DNA of 64,000 nt. Origin: Spirosoma agri (GTDB taxonomy: Bacteria; Bacteroidota; Bacteroidia; Cytophagales; Spirosomataceae). The number at the start of each line of letters is the position of its first letter. The stretch's first letter is position 1. A program made the position numbers and the translations under genes. The notes below the pieces were generated by a model that was given only the letters and a program-made list of their open reading frames with translations, had not been told where the DNA came from and did not search any database. The stretch covers positions 992,001 to 1,056,000 of the forward strand of contig NZ_JAAGNZ010000002.1 of NCBI RefSeq assembly GCF_010747415.1, read 5' to 3'. Below are positions 52,898 to 62,239 of this stretch, piece by piece.

Positions 52898-52941
52898 CCA
52901 CTAACTCATCTGTTCTAAAGTCAGCCAAGTTTCTCATCTGA

Positions 52942-53904
52942 TCACTTTTCTGACGCGTCGGCGACACTGGTTGGTAGTTCATACAGCAGCCAGGTCTTGT
53001 TTCGAATGGCCGTTGATTTCTGCCGAATGAGCTTGATAAAGTCGGCAATGCCCAGCGGCTCATTCCCGTTGGCGTGGATAAGCACCAGACTACCCTGCTT
53101 CGGCTGTTGATTTTTGGCAAGCCAGGCATCACTGCCTATTGGCAATAAACCGAAAGTGAGCACACGGTCGAACACGGCTTTATCGGAGACCAGACCCGGA
53201 AACCGAAAGAAAGGCGAAGGAATGAGGCCATTGCTGAGCATTGCCTGTTCGTTGAGCAGAATTTCGTCGTTCAGATTTGTGTTGGGTTCCAGCAGGAAAT
53301 TGACCGCCAGCGGCAGGCGAGGATCGAAGCGGTGGTGGTACGAATGATTGACCCACGTAATGTCCAGATCGCCCCGGTTCGCCAGTCCCTTCAGATACGC
53401 CAGATCCTGAGCATGACTCTCCATCCACAGCCCCGTAATCGTTATCGTTACCGGGACGGGTTTTTCTTCCGGTTCAAAAGACGCAATCAACTGCTCAAAA
53501 ACCGAACGATCGAGTGGTTTATGCGATGGGCACAGATCGATCGTTAAGCTAAAGCCGCGCTCGGTGGTATCGGCTCGTTCCAGACCGGCGTCCTGTAAGT
53601 TGTGGTCCCGCTGCTGTTCGCCCTGCCACGCACGCAGGTAAGGGGTTCGGTTAAACTGTTGACCTATTTGGGGCCATGATAGCGGCTGAACCGCACTGGC
53701 CGGTAAATTGACGACGGCTGTTTTTAGCGTTTGGGGGTTGACCGTCAGATAGCGGGTTTCGCGGTTCTGTTGCCATTGGCGCAGAATAATCTGCTGAGGT
53801 TGTGTCCGCGTAGCACCAAAATAAACCCGGTAATTGCTGATCTGACCACTGGTTTTTGTACAGATCAGCAGGATCAAACAGCTGATAGACAGGAAGCGAG
53901 GCAT
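52942..53904 (-). CDS. Secreted polysaccharide deacetylase-like protein
   Basis: A 320-residue protein with a signal peptide (FLSISCLILLICTKTSG) and a NodB-type deacetylase domain from about residue 115. Motif 1 reads LTIDLCPSHK where typical enzymes have TFDDGP, so the second aspartate is replaced; motif 2 is NHSYHH, motif 3 FFRFPG, and motif 5 LIHANG. Histidines and the arginine are therefore kept. Activity on a polysaccharide or peptidoglycan is likely but not certain with the changed motif 1. It lies 30 bases after the metallophosphoesterase gene in the same direction. Confidence 0.8.
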   Translation of the reverse strand: MPRFLSISCLILLICTKTSGQISNYRVYFGATRTQPQQIILRQWQQNRETRYLTVNPQTLKTAVVNLPASAVQPLSWPQIGQQFNRTPYLRAWQGEQQRDHNLQDAGLERADTTERGFSLTIDLCPSHKPLDRSVFEQLIASFEPEEKPVPVTITITGLWMESHAQDLAYLKGLANRGDLDITWVNHSYHHRFDPRLPLAVNFLLEPNTNLNDEILLNEQAMLSNGLIPSPFFRFPGLVSDKAVFDRVLTFGLLPIGSDAWLAKNQQPKQGSLVLIHANGNEPLGIADFIKLIRQKSTAIRNKTWLLYELPTSVADASEK

Positions 53905-53934
53905 TACTGAAAAGAAATCGGCACGAAAATGGAC

Positions 53935-54666
53935 TCAAAGATAATGCACGGTGCTATTGGTTCCGTGGGTGGTCAGGTTAATTTCCCGAATGCCAACACA
54001 ATGATTATCGATGACCATGTCTGCCGGATCGTGCTTCATCTGAATAAAGGTCGATGGCGTTAACAACACGAGCAGATTGCCCCGCTGAACGACTTTTTCG
54101 ACGTGATAATGTCCACAAACAACCGTAACGTGACACGGTAACTCTTTGACTAACTCAAGAAACTCCTCACTCTGCCGAAAGGGGTAGTGGGTATCCATGT
54201 AGGTCACATCAGCGGGCAGGGGCGGGTGGTGCATAAAAATTAGCACGTTGTTGTCGCGGAGCGCGGCCATATATTCTTGCAACCAGGACCATTGCTCGGG
54301 CGATAGAACTCCCTTCGATGTATCTAAAAACAACGTCGGCCGACCTTCGAGCGGTAACGCGTAGTAAAGCTCGTTGCTGTGGAGGTGGTTCTGTCGTTTG
54401 AATACATCGGCGAGTAATGCTGAATCGTCGTGGTTACCGGCAATGACGTACGATGGAAAAGGCAGTTTGTCCAGTTCCTGCTTCACCCACGTGTAAATCG
54501 ATCGATCGCCAACCGTGTTACAAATGTCTCCGCCGATCACCAGGCAACTAGGTTGCAGCTCGGCGAGAGAAGCCAGCGCATTCAGGAAATTTTGCCGCAC
54601 ATCGACACCCTGGGGCTTTTTGTCAGCCGTGTCGATGTGTAAATCAGTGATAAAGGCGATGCGCAT
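53935..54666 (-). CDS. Metallophosphoesterase (CpdA-like)
   Basis: A 243-residue calcineurin-like phosphoesterase. Metal-ligand motifs are in order: TDLHID (Asp8, His10), VIGGDICN near residue 45, AGNHDDSA near 77, MHHPPLP near 150 and CGHYHVEK near 195. The set matches class III cyclic nucleotide phosphodiesterases such as CpdA, but the actual substrate is unknown. It lies between MazG and the deacetylase gene on the same strand and is likely cotranscribed with both. Confidence 0.92.
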   Translation of the reverse strand: MRIAFITDLHIDTADKKPQGVDVRQNFLNALASLAELQPSCLVIGGDICNTVGDRSIYTWVKQELDKLPFPSYVIAGNHDDSALLADVFKRQNHLHSNELYYALPLEGRPTLFLDTSKGVLSPEQWSWLQEYMAALRDNNVLIFMHHPPLPADVTYMDTHYPFRQSEEFLELVKELPCHVTVVCGHYHVEKVVQRGNLLVLLTPSTFIQMKHDPADMVIDNHCVGIREINLTTHGTNSTVHYL

Positions 54667-54699
54667 AGACTGAGAGTGTAAGCCGTAAGGGCAGTTCTT

Positions 54700-55536
54700 T
54701 TAGATCGTTTTTGCTTCGTTCCAGTAAACGTCCATCTCGGCCAGCGTCATGTCACTAAGCGATTTGCCATCGGCACGGGCCTGTTGTTCCAGATACGTAA
54801 AGCGTTTAATAAACTTTTTGTTTGTACGCTCAAGGGCTGTTTCAGGATTAATATCGATAAAACGGGCATAGTTGACAAGCGAAAACAGGAGATCACCAAA
54901 CTCACCTTCGGCTCGGCTGGAGTCGATTGCTTCGTTGGTATCGGTGTTGAATTCGGCTTTAAATTCCTGCATCTCCTCTTCGACTTTTTCCCACACCTGC
55001 TGCTTTTCTTCCCAGTCGAAACCCGCTCCCCGCGCTTTCTCCTGAATCCGCATGGCCTTCACCAGCGCAGGCAGCGAGCCCGGTACGCCACCCAGCACCG
55101 ATTTATTCCCCTCTTTCAGCTTAAGCTGCTCCCAGTTTGCTTTTACCTGTTCTTCGGTTTCGGCAACGACATCGCCGTAAATATGCGGGTGTCGACTGAT
55201 CAGTTTCTCGCAGACGCTGTTCAGTACGTCGGTCATATCGAAATGATCGGATGAGTCGGCCGCAGCTTCCGACGCAATTTTGGCGTAGAAAACAAGGTGT
55301 AACTGAATGTCACCCAGCTCTTTGCGGATTTCGGATCTGTCTTTCTCCAGAATGGCATCGGAGAGTTCGTAGGTCTCTTCGATGGTCAAATGCCGAAGCG
55401 TATCCATCGTTTGTTTGCGATCCCAGGGGCACTGGGCGCGCAGCTCATCCATGATGGTTAGTAATCGATCGAACGCCATCAACTGTTCCTGACGGCGGGG
55501 CGGTAACTCTTGAAATTGCTTCATTGGGCTCATCAA
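54700..55536 (-). CDS. mazG: Nucleoside triphosphate pyrophosphohydrolase MazG
   Basis: A 278-residue MazG that hydrolyses NTPs to NMP and pyrophosphate. Two tandem MazG domains are seen: the first has CPWDRKQTMDTLRHLTIEETYELSDAI with EE-x-x-E and KELGDIQLHLVFYAKIA, and the second has EEEMQEFKAEF and EGEFGDLLFSLVNYARF near residues 170-225. SVLGGVPGSLPALVKAMRIQEKARGAGFDW in the middle is a family hallmark. It is followed in the same direction by the metallophosphoesterase gene. The exact ATG among the three near the start is uncertain by a few codons. Confidence 0.95.
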   Translation of the reverse strand: MMSPMKQFQELPPRRQEQLMAFDRLLTIMDELRAQCPWDRKQTMDTLRHLTIEETYELSDAILEKDRSEIRKELGDIQLHLVFYAKIASEAAADSSDHFDMTDVLNSVCEKLISRHPHIYGDVVAETEEQVKANWEQLKLKEGNKSVLGGVPGSLPALVKAMRIQEKARGAGFDWEEKQQVWEKVEEEMQEFKAEFNTDTNEAIDSSRAEGEFGDLLFSLVNYARFIDINPETALERTNKKFIKRFTYLEQQARADGKSLSDMTLAEMDVYWNEAKTI

Positions 55537-55906
55537 TCAATAAGACTCGTCTGGCCTTATCGGTTCGTAGAAAATGACTTGTATGGAAAGCCGGGGACAA
55601 ATAGGGTTGGCCACTGCATGAACTTAATGCCACCGTGGCTACAGATCTCTATAGGTAAAGATAGCAGAAAAGGTGCGAAAAGAAGGCGAGTATCTGGATT
55701 GATCGCCACAAAACAGATGACGACTTAACGAGCCACATGTTTCTCAAAGTTGTTGCCTCAATACGCAGGAAATAACGTGTCCGGTTTCGATCGATGAACT
55801 GTCCGAGAACGGACGAGAGACTAGATATCGTTTTTGTAACACATTGACAGACAAAGGATAATCAACGCTGGCACGGCACTTGATGGGTGTAGAGACAACA
55901 TGAAAA
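55537..55906. other. Intergenic region, nothing recognised
   Basis: These 370 bases lie between mazG and the class IV aminotransferase gene, both on the minus strand. Frames here lack coding character. A small 5-bp hairpin GTCCG/CGGAC with an AGAA loop (about 55800-55813) is the only structure seen. The mazG promoter must be here. Confidence 0.35.
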
Positions 55907-56704
55907 CTAACACTCCGTAAAAAGCAAGTTGAATGAATTAAGCTGATCCTCATCCAGTTTACCGCTGAACACCTGAATACCCATAACATTTGCGGCAAAA
56001 ACAGCATCAGCCGTCGCCAGCGCGGAAGGCAGGAAAAAGCCTTCTTCCTGATCGGAAAAATGCCGAAGTAGCTGCCGCCGGGCGATGCCATTGATGCAAC
56101 CCGTTTTGAGCGAAGGCGTAAAAAGCCTTTGCTGACTAAACCAGAACAGGTTAGACGCCACGCATTCGGCTAGGTAGCCATCCGTGTTCAGGAGGAGCAC
56201 GTCGGCGAACCCGTGCTGTTGCTTGTATAAACCGGCCAAAACATAGGGTAACGAATTTAACGTTTTATAAGCCGATATTGGAGATTCCGCTAACCGAACG
56301 TCTTCATAAATTCCTATTTTTGTTGGTTCGGTTATACGGAATGGGTTTCCCGGTTGAGCCGTGATCAGATAATTGGCTTCCTGGCAGGTGGGCGTGTACA
56401 GGCCACCGGGCTTGCGCCAGACCTGAAGTTTAATGCGGGCCGGTTGGTTAACTAATCCATTGGCCAAAAGCAGCTTATGGATAAGCTGCTGAATCGATAG
56501 TTCAGTAACGTGTATAGGTAACTTTAAATGCAGAGCGGCCATTCCTGACGTTAACCGGGCCATGTGGTCAGGCAGGAACCAGAGGTGGTTGTGTTCGTAG
56601 CGGATGGTTTCAAAAAGCCCGTCCCCATACTGAAAAGCCCGGTCGTTGGCCGGTACTCGAAATTCGTCTTCCGTTTGTATATCCGAATTATAGACCAGAA
56701 ACAT
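55907..56704 (-). CDS. Class IV aminotransferase (PabC/BCAT/DAAT-like)
   Basis: A 265-residue fold-type IV PLP enzyme. The start has FRVPANDRAFQYGDGLFETIR, the usual first motif; the PLP lysine is Lys147 in SAYKTLNSLPYVLAG; the cofactor glutamate lies in LAECVASNLFWF near residue 185; and TGCINGIARRQLL and AANVMGIQVFSG follow. Length and motifs are consistent with aminodeoxychorismate lyase (PabC) or a branched-chain or D-amino acid aminotransferase; the three cannot be separated by eye. It is divergent from the TolC gene, with starts about 80 bases apart. Confidence 0.88.
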   Translation of the reverse strand: MFLVYNSDIQTEDEFRVPANDRAFQYGDGLFETIRYEHNHLWFLPDHMARLTSGMAALHLKLPIHVTELSIQQLIHKLLLANGLVNQPARIKLQVWRKPGGLYTPTCQEANYLITAQPGNPFRITEPTKIGIYEDVRLAESPISAYKTLNSLPYVLAGLYKQQHGFADVLLLNTDGYLAECVASNLFWFSQQRLFTPSLKTGCINGIARRQLLRHFSDQEEGFFLPSALATADAVFAANVMGIQVFSGKLDEDQLNSFNLLFTEC

Positions 56705-56786
56705 GATTAGTTTGCGCCGTTTATCCCAAAATGATAGTTGCCCCGAAGGTAAGTTTGTAACATTGAACCATCAAAATCCAGCGAAC

Positions 56787-58295
56787 ATGCACGTGGCGTG
56801 GAAACAAATCGGGGCCGTTGTCGCTCTGATCCTAACAACAGGTTTATCAGGAACGTACGCACAGACCACATCCAGTGCATTACCGGCTGGCGCTGCAACG
56901 ACATCCCTGGCGAATGGTACGGCAACCCGGCTGAATTTACAGCAATGTATCGATATCGCTCAACAGAACAACATTCAGGTTCGGCAAGGGCAATTGACCG
57001 TCGCTAACAGCGACTTGCAGTTACGCCAGTCCCGGTTAAACCTGTTACCGACGACTAACTTTCAGGCCAACCAGGGACTAAACGGTGGACGGAGTATTAA
57101 CCCGCAATCGAACGGATTTATCCAGCAGTCTATTGTCTCGGGCAGTTATCAGCTGAACGGGGCCGTCACGCTTTACAATGGCATGACCCTGCGCAACACC
57201 ATCAAGCAGAATGACCTGATCCTTCAGGCCAGCCGCCACGAGTTAAACGCTACGCAAAACAACGTGTCGCTGACGGTTGCCCAGAATTACCTGAATGTAC
57301 TGACGGGCGCGGAGCAACTGGCGGTTGCCCAGCGTCAGGCCGAAGTGACGCAGGCTCAACTCGATCGTACCCAGCGACTGGTCAATGCGGGATCAGCACC
57401 CGAAGCGAACCTGTTTGAACTCCGTGCGACGTTGGCCGGTAATGACGTTGATGTGATTACGGCGCAAAACACGCTTGATCTGGCTCGCGTTGCCTTACTT
57501 CAGGCCATGAACGTACCAATCAATCAGGCTTTTGAGGTTGAGCCCATCAATGTGCCCGATCCCGGTCTTGATCCCTACACGGCAACTGTGCAGCAACTGT
57601 TTGATATTGCAGCTACGAATCTGCCGGAGGTGAAAGGAGCCGATATGCGCGTGCAAAGTGCCGCGTTGGGCGTTCAGGTGGCCAAAGGGGCGCTTTACCC
57701 AACCTTATCGCTGAACGGGAACTTGAGCAGTATTTATTCCAGTGCGGCTAACAAGCAGCAAGTGGCGACCGGTACGTCGAGCCAGCAGATCACCGGGTTC
57801 TTCACCGATGCCACGGGCGCGCAACAACCCGTCTATTCCAATGTCACGAATTTCAATATTGCCGATGTAACGTATGCTGATCAGTTGAAAAATAACTTCA
57901 ACCGGTCGGCGTCACTCTTTTTGCGGGTGCCTATTTTTCAGGGTAATCTATCCCGAAATCGGATCACGACGGCGAAAATTCAGCAGCAGACCGCCGAGTT
58001 AACGGCTCAGAACACGCGCCTGACGCTCCGTCAGCAAATTGAAACGGCTTATACGGGCATGCGGGCGGCTGCCAATAAATTCCGTGCGACACAGGTGCAG
58101 GTTACTTCACTTGAAAAGGCGTTTCAGGTTGCCGAAAGCCGGTTAAATGCCGGTGCTATCAACGCGACTGATTACAGCATTGCCAAAACAAATCTCGATC
58201 GTGCCCGTGCCAGTCTGGTTCAGTCCAAGTACGATTATGTGTTCAGAACCAAGATTTTAGACTATTACCAAAATAAACCACTTGCATTCAATTAG
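56787..58295 (+). CDS. TolC family outer membrane efflux protein
   Basis: A 502-residue outer-membrane channel. The ATG at 56787 is chosen because a signal peptide follows (WKQIGAVVALILTTGLSGTYA); an upstream frame start at 56703 overlaps the divergent gene. Two internal repeats of the TolC fold are seen: LNLQQCIDIAQQNNIQVRQGQLTVANSDLQLRQSRLNLLPTTNF and LFDIAATNLPEVKGADMRVQSAALGVQVAKGALYPTLSLNG. Coiled-coil segments (residues about 150-220 and 390-470) follow each. It lies 95 bases upstream of a HlyD/MacA-type adaptor gene, its likely partner. Confidence 0.94.
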   Translation: MHVAWKQIGAVVALILTTGLSGTYAQTTSSALPAGAATTSLANGTATRLNLQQCIDIAQQNNIQVRQGQLTVANSDLQLRQSRLNLLPTTNFQANQGLNGGRSINPQSNGFIQQSIVSGSYQLNGAVTLYNGMTLRNTIKQNDLILQASRHELNATQNNVSLTVAQNYLNVLTGAEQLAVAQRQAEVTQAQLDRTQRLVNAGSAPEANLFELRATLAGNDVDVITAQNTLDLARVALLQAMNVPINQAFEVEPINVPDPGLDPYTATVQQLFDIAATNLPEVKGADMRVQSAALGVQVAKGALYPTLSLNGNLSSIYSSAANKQQVATGTSSQQITGFFTDATGAQQPVYSNVTNFNIADVTYADQLKNNFNRSASLFLRVPIFQGNLSRNRITTAKIQQQTAELTAQNTRLTLRQQIETAYTGMRAAANKFRATQVQVTSLEKAFQVAESRLNAGAINATDYSIAKTNLDRARASLVQSKYDYVFRTKILDYYQNKPLAFN

Positions 58296-58390
58296 TGAAC
58301 GGGTGAATTGATGAATGACCGGACTGGTGTTCCCGAGGCTAATTTCTCGTCAAACTATTCATATATTCGCTCATTCACAAGTCAACCAGC

Positions 58391-59812
58391 ATGAAACAGA
58401 AATCAAACAGAATTTGGTGGATACTAGGAGGGCTGATCATTCTGGTCGTTGGCGGTTTAGTAGCCGCTAAACAGGCCGGGATAATCGGAAAACCGAAATC
58501 GACAGAAGTAGATTTTGCGACCGTTAATCGAACAAACATTACCGAGCGGGTTAGTGCATCAGGACGGGTGCAGCCACAGGTTGAAGTGAAAATCAGTCCC
58601 GACGTATCGGGAGAAATAATCGGGCTCTATGTGAACGAAGGTGATCCCGTCAAAGCGGGCCAGCTGTTGTGCCGTATTCGCCCTGATAATTACGAATCGC
58701 TGCTGGCGCGGGCCAAAGCAACCGTCAACCAGAGTCGTGCCCAACTGGAGCAGTCCAAAGCGTCCGTAGCCCAGTCGAGTGCCCGGTTGATTCGGGCCAA
58801 AGCCGACTACGACCGAACCCGTAAACTATATGCCGACAAGGTAGTCTCTTCCGCCGACCTGGAAACGAGCGAAGCCAACTTCAACGTGGCCAAACAGGAG
58901 GTCGAAGCGGCCAATGCCAACGTTCGTGCTTCGCAGTTCAATATACAGAGCGCGGAAGCCAGTCTGCGCGATGCCAACGAGAACCTGCGTAAAACCACGA
59001 TTTATGCGCCGGTTGGTGGAACGGTCTCGAAGCTGAATATCGAACTGGGCGAACGCGTGGTAGGTACGTCGCAGATGGCCGGGACCGAGATTATGCGGAT
59101 CGCCAATCTCCAGAATATGGAGGTGCGAATCAATGTCAATGAAAACGACATTGTTCGGGTCAATATGGGCGATACAGCAGATATTGAAGTTGACTCCTAC
59201 ACGATGGCCGGGCGTAAATTCAAGGGTATCGTCTATGAAATCGCCAATACGGCCAATGGATTAACAAGTTCATCAGGTGCGGCCGCTACGGTTTCGGCCG
59301 ATGCGGTTACCGAGTTCGAGGTGAAGGTCAAGATTCTGAATAATTCCTACTCAGATTTACTGGCACAAAAAGATAAGAAAGGCTATCCGTTCAAGCCCGG
59401 CATGACCGCTTCGGTCGAGATCATCACCGACCGGAAAAATGGCGTACTATCCGTTCCTATCGCTGCCGTTACGACGCGGGGTGCTGGTATCGACGCTACG
59501 GGACAGGTAGAAAAAGAAGAGCAGGAAAGCGAAGAGGCTACTAACGCGGTTCAGAAACCGGTCGAACAGATCGAACGGAAAGAAAAACCCAAAGAGATCG
59601 TTTTTGTCAACGTGGGCGGAAAAGCCACGCAGCGCGAGGTGAAAACAGGAATCAGCGATTTTGAGAATATCGAAATTATGTCGGGGCTGAAACAGGGCGA
59701 ACAGATTGTATCAGGTCCGTTCGTTGCCGTGTCGAAGAAACTCAAGGATGGTGAACTGATCATCAAGCGCGATCCGAACAAGAATAAAAAGAAAGAAGAC
59801 GAGAAGGAGTAA
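58391..59812 (+). CDS. RND/MacA-type periplasmic adaptor (HlyD family)
   Basis: A 473-residue membrane fusion protein. One N-terminal membrane anchor (WWILGGLIILVVGGLVAAKQAG), then a lipoyl-like barrel-sandwich half (VEVKISPDVSGEIIGLYVNEGDPVKAGQLLCRI), a coiled-coil hairpin (about residues 100-195), the second half (TIYAPVGGTVSKLNIELGERVVG) and a beta-barrel domain with IANLQNMEVRINVNENDI. A charged segment rich in glutamate and lysine (about 370-400) and a lysine-rich tail are additions. MacA-like adaptors work with a MacB ABC permease, but none follows here. Confidence 0.93.
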   Translation: MKQKSNRIWWILGGLIILVVGGLVAAKQAGIIGKPKSTEVDFATVNRTNITERVSASGRVQPQVEVKISPDVSGEIIGLYVNEGDPVKAGQLLCRIRPDNYESLLARAKATVNQSRAQLEQSKASVAQSSARLIRAKADYDRTRKLYADKVVSSADLETSEANFNVAKQEVEAANANVRASQFNIQSAEASLRDANENLRKTTIYAPVGGTVSKLNIELGERVVGTSQMAGTEIMRIANLQNMEVRINVNENDIVRVNMGDTADIEVDSYTMAGRKFKGIVYEIANTANGLTSSSGAAATVSADAVTEFEVKVKILNNSYSDLLAQKDKKGYPFKPGMTASVEIITDRKNGVLSVPIAAVTTRGAGIDATGQVEKEEQESEEATNAVQKPVEQIERKEKPKEIVFVNVGGKATQREVKTGISDFENIEIMSGLKQGEQIVSGPFVAVSKKLKDGELIIKRDPNKNKKKEDEKE

Positions 59813-59837
59813 CGTACTAGTCAATCTGCATCAATGG

Positions 59838-59894
59838 ATGGTAATCTACCGGGTCAGCTTTAAAAAACTGGCGGGTAGGTTACCATTTCTTTTG
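59838..59894 (+). terminator. Terminator after the adaptor gene
   Basis: Arms 59838-59850 (ATGGTAATCTACC) and 59874-59886 pair over 13 positions with one wobble, followed by TTTCTTTT. It starts 26 bases after the adaptor stop codon, so the efflux pair forms one transcript. Confidence 0.75.
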
Positions 59895-59984
59895 CCCTCT
59901 TCAGTGTTGAGTATTGGGTGATTAGCTGGGTAAGGCTAGGCCACAAAATTTGTCCTGCATCGGCTTTCTTCCTTTCTTTACCCC

Positions 59985-60989
59985 ATGAAAGTATCGCAAC
60001 CCGTTCGGCTGACTATGGTAGGTGGAGGAAGTTGGGCAACGGCGCTCGTCAAAATCCTTTCCGAGAACAATGTCAGTATAAAGTGGTGGCTTCGCAAAAC
60101 GTCTGACGCGGAGCATATTAAGCAATTTGGCCACAATCCCAGTTACCTCAGTGATGTGCAGATTAATACCCGAAAGGTGAAAGTCTGTACGAAAATTCGG
60201 GACGCGTTTCGCGATAGTCAGTATATCGTGCTGGCCGTTCCAGCGGCTTTCGTATCCGATGCGTTGACAGGAATCAGACCCGAGCATTTCGACGGCAAAT
60301 GTGTTATCTCGGCGATCAAAGGGATGATACCGGGGGCGAATCAGCTCGTAACAGATTGGGTCAGTGAACAATACAACGTGCCCACTCAACGAATGTCGGT
60401 CATTGCCGGACCCTGTCATGCCGAAGAGGTTGCGCTCGAGAAACAGTCCTACCTGACAATTGCTTCGCCCGATCCGGTTTGTGCCGAGAACGTGTCTGAC
60501 CTGCTGCGCTGCCGGTTTGTGCAGACAACACCGGTCGATGATATCTACGGAATTGAATACAGTGCCGTTATGAAAAACATCATCGCTTTGGCCTGTGGTA
60601 TTACGCGCGGCCTGGGTTATGGCGACAATTTTCAGGCGGTACTGGTGTCTAACGCGATGCAGGAAATTCGGCGATTTGTGGACGCGATTCATGCCAAGCA
60701 CCGCGATTTGAGTGGGTCAGCCTACCTGGGTGACTTACTGGTAACGGCCTATTCGCCCTTTAGCCGAAACCGAACGTTCGGCACGCTCATCGGTCGTGGC
60801 TATACGATTCAATCGGCGCAGGCTGAAATGAACATGATTGCCGAAGGGTATTATGCCGTGAAAAGTATCTACGAAGTCAACCAGCGTTTCGGCGTCAGAA
60901 TGCCGATTGTTGATGCTGTTTATACAATTCTTTACGAAAAAGCAGCGCCCGGTGCCGCAATGAATACGCTTAAAGAGTTATTGAAATAA
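59985..60989 (+). CDS. gpsA: Glycerol-3-phosphate dehydrogenase [NAD(P)+]
   Basis: A 334-residue GpsA that makes glycerol-3-phosphate from dihydroxyacetone phosphate for phospholipid synthesis. The Rossmann motif is VGGGSWATAL (residues 12-21), with ISAIKGMIPG near 105, AGPCHAEEVALEK near 140, and the C-terminal catalytic stretch EYSAVMKNIIALACGITRGLGYGDNFQ near 190-215 containing the conserved lysine. The family's usual AGPSHAEE has Cys in place of Ser here. SGSAYLGDLLVTAYSPFSRNRTFG is also typical. A terminator separates it from the efflux genes. Confidence 0.95.
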   Translation: MKVSQPVRLTMVGGGSWATALVKILSENNVSIKWWLRKTSDAEHIKQFGHNPSYLSDVQINTRKVKVCTKIRDAFRDSQYIVLAVPAAFVSDALTGIRPEHFDGKCVISAIKGMIPGANQLVTDWVSEQYNVPTQRMSVIAGPCHAEEVALEKQSYLTIASPDPVCAENVSDLLRCRFVQTTPVDDIYGIEYSAVMKNIIALACGITRGLGYGDNFQAVLVSNAMQEIRRFVDAIHAKHRDLSGSAYLGDLLVTAYSPFSRNRTFGTLIGRGYTIQSAQAEMNMIAEGYYAVKSIYEVNQRFGVRMPIVDAVYTILYEKAAPGAAMNTLKELLK

Positions 60990-61042
60990 TCTGGTCAACG
61001 TGCTCGTCTACCGGGCTATTTTCGGGCGATCAAAGGCTACGC

Positions 61043-61525
61043 ATGGAGAATATCAAAGACTTGTTTAACGTGTTTCCCCGGCCCGGTCGGGTTGAGTGGA
61101 TTGGTATCCGAGCCGAAAGGCGTGTATCGCCCGAGGTCGTTCAATCGGTCGAGGTGTCTGAAAAGAAGGGGCTTATTGGTGATCACTATAGCGGACAGAG
61201 TGGCAATCGACACGTTACGCTCATTCAGGCCGAGCACTTACCGGTCGTGGCAGCCTTGACGGGTCGCGACGTGCTGGATCCATCGCTCGTCCGTCGAAAC
61301 ATCGTGGTGTCGGGTTTGAACTTGCTGGCGCTGAAAGACCAGCAGATTCATATTGGCGATGTAGTCCTGAAAATTACGGGCCAGTGTCACCCATGTTCTA
61401 AAATGGAAACTGCTTTGGGGCCGGGTGGCTATAATGCCATGCGCGGGCACGGTGGCATGACCGCAAAAGTAGTGACCGGTGGGACAATAAGCGTGGGTGA
61501 TGACGTGGTTGTAATGGCTAACTAA
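61043..61525 (+). CDS. MOSC domain protein
   Basis: A 160-residue MOSC domain protein of the YiiM/YuaD type. Seen are KKGLIGDHYSGQSGNRHVTLIQAEHL near residues 45-70, the LVRRNIVVSGLNLLALKDQQIHIGDVVLKITGQCHPCSKM stretch whose cysteines in CHPC lie where the MOSC sulphur-carrying cysteine is expected, and GHGGMTAKVVTGGTISVGD. MOSC domains occur in molybdenum cofactor sulphuration or in reduction of N-hydroxylated bases; the role here is unknown. It lies 53 bases after gpsA and may share its transcript. Confidence 0.9.
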   Translation: MENIKDLFNVFPRPGRVEWIGIRAERRVSPEVVQSVEVSEKKGLIGDHYSGQSGNRHVTLIQAEHLPVVAALTGRDVLDPSLVRRNIVVSGLNLLALKDQQIHIGDVVLKITGQCHPCSKMETALGPGGYNAMRGHGGMTAKVVTGGTISVGDDVVVMAN

Positions 61526-61811
61526 AGGCATTTACTAGTTGCCCAACAAACACACAGGTATTGATCCGGTCGACCTTTGTGAGATTGGAGCATATGGGTG
61601 CAGGCTTGCTTGTTTCGTCTACTTTGGTCGATAGCCACTAAATTAATCGCCCTTGTGTCAGGGACTTAATCCAAAAAAATGAGTTTATACTGAAGAACGA
61701 GCGAAACGCATGGCTGCTTACTCGTTGACATGGCTGTTTTCCGCTGCGTCTGCTGTCGATTGATACAGTAACCAGCTATACATCAAAAAGGCATTGCTTT
61801 GACACAACGTT

Positions 61812-62213
61812 ATGAACAGAATACTCAACATGCTGCCATTACTGCTGATCGGCGTGTCAGCCGCAGCTCAAACGACAACCCCTCCAACTACGCCCTCCGC
61901 CGTCGTCACAACGATCGAAGATATTACCGGCAAACACTTTCAACCCGATACGGCTTTTGCGGCCTTGTCGGAGGAAGACCAGACATTACTGGCTAAAGAA
62001 CCGGTCGCTAACTGGGGACTAGCGCAGGAGTCGAACAATATGACGTATTACAATCTGGTTATCGGCACGCGGTCCTATCAGTTACTGATCACCCGATTAC
62101 CGAAATCGTCGTTCCCAACCGCTACGTTGCTTCGCTTTACAACACCAAAATCAAAGCCGGAACCCATCGCGCGCGGTGCCCTGAAGCCAAAGGAGGACGC
62201 GAAAACAAAGTAA
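61812..62213 (+). CDS. Small secreted protein of unknown function
   Basis: A 133-residue protein with a signal peptide (ILNMLPLLLIGVSAAAQ) and a threonine- and proline-rich segment after it. The middle part (EDITGKHFQPDTAFAALSEEDQTLLAKEPVANWGLAQ) and a strand-rich part (YYNLVIGTRSYQLLITRLP) are followed by a lysine-rich tail. No family is recognised. It probably lies in the periplasm. It is convergent with the carboxypeptidase-like gene, with stops 27 bases apart. Confidence 0.6.
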   Translation: MNRILNMLPLLLIGVSAAAQTTTPPTTPSAVVTTIEDITGKHFQPDTAFAALSEEDQTLLAKEPVANWGLAQESNNMTYYNLVIGTRSYQLLITRLPKSSFPTATLLRFTTPKSKPEPIARGALKPKEDAKTK

Positions 62214-62239
62214 ACGATTGTAGTAAATTAGCAACAAAC

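Noticed and set aside
55744..56091. 115-codon frame overlapping the aminotransferase gene on the same strand
   Set aside because: Out-of-frame with a well-supported class IV aminotransferase, with a composition typical of shadow translation.
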